Assembly: GCA_903847945.1 (NCBI GenBank) | Contig: CAINEY010000011.1 | Coordinates: 62,001-126,000 of the forward strand | Source: an uncultured bacterium | Lineage (GTDB): Bacteria > Bacillota_I > Bacilli_A > Erysipelotrichales > Erysipelotrichaceae | Direction of reading: 5' to 3' | DNA: 64,000 nucleotides | In this document: one piece after another, positions 57,192 to 64,000 of the stretch | Layout: every line of letters begins with the position of its first letter | Numbering within the stretch: the stretch's first letter is position 1 | The notes under the pieces: model-generated | What the model was told of the DNA's origin: nothing | What the model saw: the letters and a program-made list of their open reading frames with translations, nothing else | Databases searched by the model: none | Made by a program: the position numbers and the translations under genes

Positions 57192-57641
57192 ATGAACCCT
57201 GAAGTACAAGCGTGGTTTACCCAATGGTCTGCGGAGGACCAAGCCGTATTATTGAAATTGCGTGAGGCGTTGGTCGCCCAATTACCGGAAGGGTTTGAAG
57301 AAACGATCAACTATGGGATGTTGGGGTATGTTGTTCCCCATCGCTTATATCCGCAAGGGTACCACGTCGATCCGACCTTACCCTTGCCGTTCATCGCCAT
57401 CACCAAACAAAAACATTACTATGCCGTGTACCATCTGGGGATATACGCTTTTCCTGAGCTCTCGGCGTGGTTTGAATCCGAGTATCAGGATCGATATGGC
57501 CGTTTGGATCATGGGAAATCGTGTTTACGGTTTAAAAACAAAGAAAAGATCCCCTATGAACTGTTGGGGATCTTGGCGTCAAAAATCAGTGTCGGTCAGT
57601 GGATCGCTGCGGTGGAAGCTAATTCCCCAAGGAAGCGCTGA
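57192..57641 (+). CDS. DUF1801/YdhG-domain protein
   Basis: From ATG 57192 (AAAGGA upstream) this 149-residue protein has the clear DUF1801 motif EETINYGMLGYVV and KSCLRFKNKEKIPYELL near the end. It is the best of three such proteins in the window. The C-terminal end overlaps the convergent ltaS-like gene by 23 bases. Confidence 0.85.
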   Translation: MNPEVQAWFTQWSAEDQAVLLKLREALVAQLPEGFEETINYGMLGYVVPHRLYPQGYHVDPTLPLPFIAITKQKHYYAVYHLGIYAFPELSAWFESEYQDRYGRLDHGKSCLRFKNKEKIPYELLGILASKISVGQWIAAVEANSPRKR

Positions 57642-59562
57642 TCAGTTTATAGTAGTCGTTTTCTAGGAATTTTTGAGAGTAATAGAATTTTGCCGCGTTG
57701 CGCTGAATCATTTGTTCAACGTACTGCGGACTCACGGTCACCCCCGGATTGGGCGTGAACTCTTTAGTTTTGGCGTTATAGCGGCCAGCCGGTGTGATGA
57801 AACTGCGATCCAGGAAGATGACCACCGGATCGGTGGGGGAGAAGATGTCGGTTCCCATCATCAACCGGGAGTCGAATTCGAGTCCCATCAGGTTACTGAC
57901 TGTCGGCAAGATGTCCATCGAGGACATGGGTTTCAGGATCGTTTCCGGTTCCATGGCGGAGTTGTACATGATCACTGAACTGCGGTAGAGTTCGAAGGTG
58001 CGATCGACAGCAACCCCGTTATTAAGTTCCTGGAGCTGATCGCTCTTCAGGTAATAAGGGTAATGGTCGGCACTGAGCACAAACAGTGTTTTATCCAGCT
58101 TCCCGGCCTTTTCAAGTTCATCCATCAGGTATTCCAAGGCCCGGTCGAGTTCGATTTGCGTGGCTAAGTATCCTTGAACGTATTCGGTATAGGGCAGATC
58201 CTTCACCAGATCCCGGTTCTTGGTGGCCATCATGTTGCCGCGCCAGGTGTAGTTGGGATGTCCGGAAACAGTCATGAAATAGACGTGGAACTTCTCGTCG
58301 TTGATGAACATCGGGACAGTTTCTTTCATCATGTCCAGATCAGATTGAGGCCACTGGTGCGTGTAAGTCAATCCGCAACCGACAGCTTTGAAATCATATC
58401 CCAGATTTGGGTGGGATTGATCACGTTTGTAATAGGTACAGTAATGATCGTGGAAGGCATAGGTGGAGTACCCTAGGTTCTTTAACTGGTGGCCTAACAC
58501 GAAGCCCATGTCGTTTACGTAAGACTCCGCCATGCTCCAGACTCCCGGTTTGGGAATCAGGGATGTAAACTGCACGTACTCGCCATCAGAGGTACTGACA
58601 CCCCAGATGGGATTATAGAAGTTGGGAACGTAGAAGCCTTCATGCACCATTTTGTAGAGGGTCGGCGTAATGTCTTCGCGAACAGCGAACCGCGAGAAGC
58701 TCTCGGCGGTCAACAGAATCAGGTTATACCCTTCAAACATTCCGGTTTTTGCGTTCTGCTTGGTCGGTGTCCGTTGCGAGAAGTACTCATGCATCGCTTT
58801 GATTGTTGCGTTGGGCGCATTGGCGATCAAGGACTCAAACGGAATATCCAGCTTGTTGTAATTGAACACGGTGGGATCGGGATCAGGATCCGGATCGGGA
58901 TCGACATCGACTGGAGGACGGACGGCGTTGGTGTTCCCAAAAGCTTCGTTGGTCATGCGGAAAAGATCCACGCCCAACGAGTTGAGCACGCCGATTTCGC
59001 GGATGGACGCCACGGCTTCCGGGTGATAGACGGTAGCGTCATACACCGGATCGTCTTTATCGCGAATCAGGATCGATCCAGCCGTCAAGCCGTAACCCAA
59101 GACTGCTACACCCAAGACAATCACGGCTTTCTTCCATTGAACGGAAGCGGTTGGAATCTTTTTACGTCCGACCAGTAAGAGAATCAACGGAAGAAAGTAG
59201 AAGAACAGCACCTGCAGGTTCTCTTGGATCAAAACCAAGATCTCACGCCAGTAGCTTTGAGCAACCTGTTGAGCCCTAAACAGGGAATAGAGGATGTAGA
59301 AGGTGTTGAAGAACAGGTAGTAATACACCTGCGAACCAAAAAGCAGCACCATCAAAAGCGTCAGGACGATCAATGCCCGAACGGTGTGTTTGAACAGTAA
59401 GGTGATTCCGGTCAGTAAAATCGCAAACCAAAGCGAAAACACATACGGCATCACCGTAAAACCGGTATCTTGCGTAAAGACCCGCAATCCGGTTTCAAAG
59501 TAAACCAACAAGGCAAAATAGATCAGGAAGTAGACAAGGGATTTGTTGAGGTGTCGTTTCAT
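57619..59562 (-). CDS. LtaS-type lipoteichoic acid synthase / sulfatase-fold enzyme
   Basis: This 647-residue protein has five N-terminal membrane helices (about 8-168) and an extracellular sulfatase-fold domain (about 275-640). LLTAESFS at about 284-290 holds the metal acid and nucleophile position, WGVSTSDGEY follows, and LSADHYPYY is the C-terminal metal site. It likely polymerises glycerol-phosphate on a glycolipid. A linker of five Asp-Pro pairs (221-230) joins the two parts. It overlaps the hydrolase gene by four bases. Confidence 0.92.
   Translation of the reverse strand: MKRHLNKSLVYFLIYFALLVYFETGLRVFTQDTGFTVMPYVFSLWFAILLTGITLLFKHTVRALIVLTLLMVLLFGSQVYYYLFFNTFYILYSLFRAQQVAQSYWREILVLIQENLQVLFFYFLPLILLLVGRKKIPTASVQWKKAVIVLGVAVLGYGLTAGSILIRDKDDPVYDATVYHPEAVASIREIGVLNSLGVDLFRMTNEAFGNTNAVRPPVDVDPDPDPDPDPTVFNYNKLDIPFESLIANAPNATIKAMHEYFSQRTPTKQNAKTGMFEGYNLILLTAESFSRFAVREDITPTLYKMVHEGFYVPNFYNPIWGVSTSDGEYVQFTSLIPKPGVWSMAESYVNDMGFVLGHQLKNLGYSTYAFHDHYCTYYKRDQSHPNLGYDFKAVGCGLTYTHQWPQSDLDMMKETVPMFINDEKFHVYFMTVSGHPNYTWRGNMMATKNRDLVKDLPYTEYVQGYLATQIELDRALEYLMDELEKAGKLDKTLFVLSADHYPYYLKSDQLQELNNGVAVDRTFELYRSSVIMYNSAMEPETILKPMSSMDILPTVSNLMGLEFDSRLMMGTDIFSPTDPVVIFLDRSFITPAGRYNAKTKEFTPNPGVTVSPQYVEQMIQRNAAKFYYSQKFLENDYYKLISASLGN
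58874..58903. repeat. Hexamer repeat coding the Asp-Pro linker of the LtaS-type enzyme
   Basis: Five tandem GGATCN hexamers encode (Asp-Pro)5 on the minus strand. Gain or loss of units keeps the frame and changes only linker length. Confidence 0.7.
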
Positions 59563-60494
59563 AGGTTGAGAGTTCTCAGGAAGTTATCGAGTTCCTGCTG
59601 ATAAGCTTGGGGATGACGCGCGTAGTTGAGAGCGTGCGGGGCATTGGGGTAATGGACCAGTTTCTTCGGACAAGTCAAGGTTTCAAACAAAGCGTCACTC
59701 ATATCGACGGGGACGAAGCGATCGATGTTCCCATGGATCAATAACACGGGAACTTTGATCTTCGCACTGTGGGTGATGGGAGACCCTTCAGTGTAGGAAA
59801 AGCCCAGTTTCCACCGGCACATCCAATTACCCAGATCGATCAGGGGAAAGGAGGGTAATCGGAAGATCGAACGGAGTTGCCGGGTGAACTGAGCCCGCAG
59901 ATCGGAGAAGGCGGAATCGCTGATAACGCCGATCACGGAAGGCGGTTGTATGACGGATGCTGTATTGAGCACAGTTGAAGCACCCAGGGATAAGCCGTGC
60001 AGGATGGTTTGAGGTCGATATCCCAGTCGTACGATGGCTTCATCGATCCACTGACCCATATCTTCTTTTTCCAACCATCCAAAGCCCAGATAACGACCAC
60101 CGCTTTGACCGTGAGCCCGCAGATCCGGCATCAAGACATGCATGTCGTAACGTTCCCGGTAGATCTTCGCAAACATCGCCATGGTCTTGGCATTGGCACT
60201 GTACCCATGAACCAGCACTGCCAATGGGGCATTTTGTCGCGATGAGGGTAACACCAGGGCATGCAAGGGAATCCCGTCATGACTGGTGATCCACCAGTCT
60301 TGCGGCGATTGGGCGTCCAGCCAGGTATTGAGCGACGAAAAAACTTTGAAATCGACGCCTTTGAGGTCTTTGCTTCGCATGACGAAATCCTTGCGTCCAT
60401 TGGAGAACGCCAGGTTGAAGATCCAGGCACTGAGGCTCACCAGAACCACCAGAATGACCAGGAGTGCAATCAAAAAGACAAGGAGCCAATCCAT
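59559..60494 (-). CDS. Alpha/beta hydrolase with N-terminal membrane anchor
   Basis: This 311-residue protein has a membrane helix at about 4-27 and an alpha/beta hydrolase domain with HGYSANAKTMA, the nucleophile elbow HGLSLGAST and a late HGNIDRFVP and APHALN, giving Ser, Asp and His. It is probably anchored outside the cell. It overlaps the LtaS-type gene, so lipid or teichoic acid processing is plausible. ATG follows TATTAT by six bases, predicting a leaderless mRNA. Confidence 0.88.
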   Translation of the reverse strand: MDWLLVFLIALLVILVVLVSLSAWIFNLAFSNGRKDFVMRSKDLKGVDFKVFSSLNTWLDAQSPQDWWITSHDGIPLHALVLPSSRQNAPLAVLVHGYSANAKTMAMFAKIYRERYDMHVLMPDLRAHGQSGGRYLGFGWLEKEDMGQWIDEAIVRLGYRPQTILHGLSLGASTVLNTASVIQPPSVIGVISDSAFSDLRAQFTRQLRSIFRLPSFPLIDLGNWMCRWKLGFSYTEGSPITHSAKIKVPVLLIHGNIDRFVPVDMSDALFETLTCPKKLVHYPNAPHALNYARHPQAYQQELDNFLRTLNL

Positions 60495-60496
60495 AA

Positions 60497-60509
60497 TGGT
60501 ATAATACCA
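60497..60509. promoter_or_regulatory. Symmetric bidirectional extended -10 element
   Basis: TGGTATAATACCA is a palindrome about one central base. It gives TGG-TATAAT on the plus strand (20 bases before ATG 60526) and TGG-TATTAT on the minus strand (six bases before ATG 60494). Confidence 0.65.
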
Positions 60510-60525
60510 CTAAACAAGACAACCT

Positions 60526-61260
60526 ATGAACAACTCTCACCTTGTTAACCTGGTTTACCATTCCGAGTCTGTTGATCCGTTACCCATCTTTCCGGAAGAT
60601 GTCGATCTGGCGCTTTTAGCGCTTCATCATTATCCGGTCAAGACAGCTTCGGATGCGTTGGTGGTCATGTGTGCCGCCAATCTTTTAAATGCTGCGGTCA
60701 AACAGAAAGGTCTTCCTGTCCCCGGGGGATATGCCTTCAAAGGCAGAGTCTCGGATTACATTGAAGCGTGGTGTGCTTATCCCATCGACGGAATCAGCAT
60801 TCAAGCCTATAAAGACGTGTGTTATGTGGAAATCGACACGATTCAGTTCAGTTACCATCATTTAGCCGCTCAAGAGAAGATCCTGTGTCGGGCTGAACGC
60901 GAGCCCTGGAAGGGGATCCGTCTTCAACCGCTCGCCAAACGCTTATGGGATGCGGTCTTGGATACTGTAAGCGTCCCTGAAACCTTGACCCGTCAACGTT
61001 TTGAGGTCTTGAGCCACCCTTTGGCGTTGAAAATCATGAAGGCACTCCCGCAAACCATGACCCCGCAAGGCTTGAGTGCGTCATTGCGTGTCGATCCTCA
61101 CGCGATTGATGACGCCCTTCAGGCGTTACTTGAGGCACAACTCATCCTTCGATCACCTCACGATGAGCGCTTGTACATCAACCGGTGGACGTTGGAGTTG
61201 CTGGAACGCGAGTTGAGTGCCCTGACAAGTGGAAAGGAAGCCCATGCGTCGACGCATTAG
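60526..61260 (+). CDS. Winged-helix (ArsR-like) regulator candidate
   Basis: This 244-residue protein has an unknown N-terminal alpha/beta domain (about 1-150) and a C-terminal winged helix (about 160-240) with HPLALKIMKALPQTMTPQGL and LEAQLILRS. It may be a transcription regulator whose N-terminal part senses a ligand. It has no clear ribosome site and lies divergent from the hydrolase gene, which it could regulate. Confidence 0.65.
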   Translation: MNNSHLVNLVYHSESVDPLPIFPEDVDLALLALHHYPVKTASDALVVMCAANLLNAAVKQKGLPVPGGYAFKGRVSDYIEAWCAYPIDGISIQAYKDVCYVEIDTIQFSYHHLAAQEKILCRAEREPWKGIRLQPLAKRLWDAVLDTVSVPETLTRQRFEVLSHPLALKIMKALPQTMTPQGLSASLRVDPHAIDDALQALLEAQLILRSPHDERLYINRWTLELLERELSALTSGKEAHASTH

Positions 61261-62314
61261 ACGATGGCCACTGATTGCCTTATGGACCGTGACCTTGCTG
61301 TTGGGGGCATGGGTTTTTTTGTGGCCCCATCCTGAAGCACCTATTGGAGTCGAACGACGTTTGGTGGAGAAGGGGTATACTCCTCAAGAACGACTAACCA
61401 TTCGATTGACCCTGGATCCCGGTGAAGTCTTGGCCTTGAGCGTTGAGCCTTACCGGATCGATGCGATCGATTACTATGGAAATCCTGTCTACCAGCTTCT
61501 TTCCGATCACGGATATGGTGGCGAGGATCTTACCGCGCTATCGATCCTGGATCATTATACCGCATTAAATCTGACCCAATTTGAGGTTATGTCCTCACCG
61601 CAACGGATTCTCTTCGATCCTTATTTCCTATGGACCCGTTTTGAGCGTTACATGGCGTTGGCGGAAGAATTACCCTTAGCATCGGGTCGGACATTGGTCG
61701 AACGGATCAATACCGATCGTGATTTTGCCTATTACACACAGATTAAACCGGCACTGGGCGAAGGTCTTTCCGTGCTGGTCAACAAATATTATGCTTTGCC
61801 TTCCGATTTTGAACCGCAACCTTTGGTTCAGGCTTCCTCGTGTGGTCAACCTACCCTTCAGCAAGCCGCTGCGATGGCTTATGATGCGTTGTGTACGGCC
61901 GTCAAGGCTCAGGGCTTGGATCTGGGATCGAGTTCAGCATATCGTTCGTATGCGCGACAAGCAGAACTCTATAGCTACTATGTGACAACCGACGGTCAAG
62001 CCGCCGCTGACACGTACTCGGCGCGTCCAGGGCATTCTGAACATCAAACCGGATTAACGGTGGATCTGAATGCGGGAGATGGATCGATTGGTCTCTTTGT
62101 GAATACGGGAACCTATCGGTGGGTGAGTGTCAACAGTTGGCGTTATGGCTTTATCTTGCGCTTTCCTGAAGACAAGACCGATATCACCGGCTACATGTTT
62201 GAACCCTGGCATTATCGGTACGTAGGAATCGAAACAGCCACGACTTTACATGAGCTAGGTATCACCTATGATGAATACGCTGTCTGGATCCATGAATCGA
62301 AACGGATACCTTAA
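61244..62314 (+). CDS. D-alanyl-D-alanine carboxypeptidase, VanY family
   Basis: From ATG 61244 (AAAGGAAG upstream) the protein has 356 residues: a membrane anchor (about 8-30), an N-terminal domain (about 35-190) and a C-terminal VanY domain with SAYRSYARQ, GHSEHQTGLTVDLN and EPWHYRYVG, which hold the zinc His/Asp/His ligands and catalytic Glu. It trims peptidoglycan stem peptides outside the membrane. It overlaps the winged-helix gene by 17 bases. Confidence 0.9.
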   Translation: MRRRIRRWPLIALWTVTLLLGAWVFLWPHPEAPIGVERRLVEKGYTPQERLTIRLTLDPGEVLALSVEPYRIDAIDYYGNPVYQLLSDHGYGGEDLTALSILDHYTALNLTQFEVMSSPQRILFDPYFLWTRFERYMALAEELPLASGRTLVERINTDRDFAYYTQIKPALGEGLSVLVNKYYALPSDFEPQPLVQASSCGQPTLQQAAAMAYDALCTAVKAQGLDLGSSSAYRSYARQAELYSYYVTTDGQAAADTYSARPGHSEHQTGLTVDLNAGDGSIGLFVNTGTYRWVSVNSWRYGFILRFPEDKTDITGYMFEPWHYRYVGIETATTLHELGITYDEYAVWIHESKRIP

Positions 62315-62325
62315 AGGAGAACGTT

Positions 62326-63306
62326 ATGTTTGACTATCCCAATGGAGTGACTCTGTATAATGCCGAATCGGTGATCAATGTCCCGTATTCAACCTATGTG
62401 GATCCCAAAACCAAACCGAAGCTGAAAGACAGTGTGACCTGGATCAATCTGGATGATTCCGTCGCGTTCAATGACGGTTTTACGTTACTGGAGAGCTTGG
62501 ATCTTCATCCGCTGGTGTTGGAACAAGCCCAGGAACAGGATCGTCGTCCGTCCTTGACCCAGTTCGGGAATGACCTCTTCATCGTCGGAAAGATGATGTA
62601 TTACGAAAAAGAAGCCCTGATTTTTGAACAGGTTTCGCTGATCTTCCGTAAAGACGTCTTGATTACCGTGGGGACGTATGCCGGCGATGTGTTTGATCCC
62701 ATCCGTCAACGGTTGATGAATCCGGATGATCCTCTACGCGATCAAGGTTCGGATTATCTGTTGTACACGCTTTTGGATCGCATGGTGGACGCGTATTTCG
62801 ATGTGATCGATCAGATCGAAGAAGACGTGGAGACGTTGGAAGAACGGGTCCTGATGAATCATTCCTCCACCATCCTGCACGATATCCGTACCCTCAAACG
62901 CGATCTCTTGGACATGCATAAACACATTTGGCCTTTACGCGACGTGCTTTCCCGCTTATCGCACGGGGAGAAGAAGATTTCCGAGAACACTCAGCTTTAT
63001 CTGCGCGATGTTCAGGATCATCTCTATCAGGTCTTGGATTCCGTTGAAACGTTACGCGATGTGCTCTCGTCGCTGGTGGATATTTACCTCTCCAACGCCT
63101 CGATCAAGATGAACGAAATCATGAAAGTCCTCACGGTCATTTCGACGATCTTCATCCCCTTGACATTCATTGCGGGGGTCTACGGGATGAACTTCAGGGT
63201 CATGCCGGAAATCGAATGGCCCTATGGCTACGCCTTTGCGTTGATCCTGATGGCTGGAGTTGCGTTGGCCATGATTCTCTACTTCAGGCGAAAGAAGTGG
63301 TTTTGA
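62326..63306 (+). CDS. corA: CorA-family magnesium/cobalt transporter
   Basis: This 326-residue protein has a cytoplasmic N-terminal domain, a long helical stalk and two C-terminal membrane helices with the filter motif YGMNF at about residue 287. It forms a pentameric magnesium channel. AAAGGAGAACGTT precedes the ATG. It is eleven bases after the VanY gene. Confidence 0.96.
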   Translation: MFDYPNGVTLYNAESVINVPYSTYVDPKTKPKLKDSVTWINLDDSVAFNDGFTLLESLDLHPLVLEQAQEQDRRPSLTQFGNDLFIVGKMMYYEKEALIFEQVSLIFRKDVLITVGTYAGDVFDPIRQRLMNPDDPLRDQGSDYLLYTLLDRMVDAYFDVIDQIEEDVETLEERVLMNHSSTILHDIRTLKRDLLDMHKHIWPLRDVLSRLSHGEKKISENTQLYLRDVQDHLYQVLDSVETLRDVLSSLVDIYLSNASIKMNEIMKVLTVISTIFIPLTFIAGVYGMNFRVMPEIEWPYGYAFALILMAGVALAMILYFRRKKWF

Positions 63307-63328
63307 GGCATAATGCGCACAATCACGG

Positions 63329-63334
63329 TAAAAT
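63329..63334 (+). promoter_or_regulatory. Weak -10 candidate, leaderless geometry
   Basis: TAAAAT is followed by six bases (AAACCC) and ATG at 63341. The hexamer has one mismatch to TATAAT and no -35 was found. Confidence 0.4.
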
Positions 63335-63340
63335 AAACCC

Positions 63341-64000
63341 ATGAACCCCTTGATTCGATTGCCTTTGGAAGGCACCACCAACACCCGCGATCTGGGCGGG
63401 TATCCCACCCGAGACGGTCATGCGACCGCTTGGCAGGTTTTCCTGCGCTCGGATGATCTTCATTCCATCACCGAAAAAGACAAAGAGCTTCTGCACGAGT
63501 ACGGGTTGACCACGGTCTTGGATCTGCGTGCGACCGTCGAACTGAAAGATCGGCCCAATCCTTACGCCAAGAACCCGGATGTGCGCTATTATCATGTATC
63601 CCTGCATGAAGCGGCCGGTCAGACACCACCCTCGGATTTACCTTACGATGCGCTCAAACACCTCTACAAAATTATCCTTGAACAATCCAAACCGCAAATC
63701 AAAGCCGCGGTTGAGATCTTGGCCAGAAGTCGGGGTGTCACGTTGTTTCATTGCGCGGCGGGAAAGGATCGCACCGGGATCTTGGCTGCGTTGATCCTGG
63801 GACTGGTCAATGTCCCCAACCGCGACATCGTATCCAATTATGAAGTCAGTTACACGAATCTGCGCCGCAATGCCTACTTCAAAGCCAACGCCCAGCATCA
63901 CAACGCTATGATGTATTCCGTCAATGATTTCATGGAAGAAACCCTGGTTTATCTGCGTGAACACTACGGCACCATCGAAGCCTACCTCGAAGGTATCGGG
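63341..64000 (+). CDS. Protein tyrosine/serine phosphatase, 3' end outside window
   Basis: The first 220 residues are in the window and the frame is still open. NTRDLGGYPT near the start and the P-loop HCAAGKDRTGI (Cys-x5-Arg, about residues 138-148) match the Y_phosphatase3 group of bacterial tyrosine/serine phosphatases or lipid phosphatases. The start has no ribosome site and lies six bases after a possible -10. Confidence 0.88.
   Translation, partial: MNPLIRLPLEGTTNTRDLGGYPTRDGHATAWQVFLRSDDLHSITEKDKELLHEYGLTTVLDLRATVELKDRPNPYAKNPDVRYYHVSLHEAAGQTPPSDLPYDALKHLYKIILEQSKPQIKAAVEILARSRGVTLFHCAAGKDRTGILAALILGLVNVPNRDIVSNYEVSYTNLRRNAYFKANAQHHNAMMYSVNDFMEETLVYLREHYGTIEAYLEGIG

Overview
The window reads as ordinary chromosomal DNA of a low-to-middle G+C Bacillota bacterium, most likely from the Erysipelotrichia/Mollicutes side of the Bacilli. 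The evidence is the order pcrA-ligA-camS-like-gatC-gatA-gatB, the indirect Gln-tRNA route (gltX next to tRNA-Gln, plus GatCAB), a Mycoplasma-like GatA active-site signature (GTDTGDSIRK), an LtaS-type lipoteichoic acid synthase, strong Shine-Dalgarno sites and many intrinsic terminators. UGA is used as a stop codon in many genes and Trp is TGG, so this is not the Mycoplasma code. No rRNA, insertion sequence, prophage or CRISPR array was found. Species assignment is inference.

Layout. 0-2.7 kb: end of a HEPN-like/CBS protein, then a LysR regulator divergent from a split chromate transporter. 2.8-7.4 kb: glycine cleavage operon (gcvT-gcvH-gcvPA-gcvPB plus a zinc-ribbon gene) under a tandem glycine riboswitch. 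7.5-11.2 kb: Wzx-like flippase, PAS-PAS-HD-GYP c-di-GMP phosphodiesterase candidate, and an A+T-rich orphan CpsB-type tyrosine phosphatase. 11.3-17.3 kb: 3-hydroxyacyl-CoA dehydrogenase, then a five-gene nucleotide-sugar operon (dehydrogenase, acyltransferase, aminotransferase, rmlA, rmlB) for an acylamino sugar. 17.3-24.3 kb: lipoprotein, Fn3-like secreted protein, lipoate ligase, glutaredoxin-like protein, GNAT, PHP phosphatase, cardiolipin synthase, patatin, DUF5655-like protein. 24.3-37.9 kb: pseudouridine synthase, rRNA methyltransferase-like protein, tRNA-Gln(CUG), gltX, pcrA-ligA-camS-gatCAB, a membrane protein and rlmD.

37.9-50.3 kb is the accessory part: ParB-like orphan, HExxH protein, GT8-like protein, an ORF broken by one ochre codon, ADP-ribosylglycohydrolase, several GNATs, a geranylgeranyl-reductase-like flavoprotein, an alpha-toroid protein, DUF1801-like proteins and a small HhH protein. 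50.4-56.4 kb: P-type ATPase, a Cys-rich protein, a DUF1232 protein, then serC-serA. 56.4-64 kb: DUF5131 protein, DUF1801 protein, LtaS-type enzyme with an alpha/beta hydrolase, winged-helix protein, VanY-type carboxypeptidase, CorA, and the start of a protein tyrosine phosphatase cut by the window edge.

The strongest non-gene signal is promoter architecture. About ten transcription units have a -10 hexamer only 6-11 nt before the start codon, which predicts leaderless or nearly leaderless mRNAs; this is unusual for Bacillota. Two divergent pairs share one symmetric -10 element (tRNA-Gln/gltX and hydrolase/winged-helix gene). I did not identify a clearly new defence or multi-gene system; the best candidates for undescribed biology are the promoter pattern, the HExxH protein, the ochre-interrupted ORF and the amino-sugar operon.
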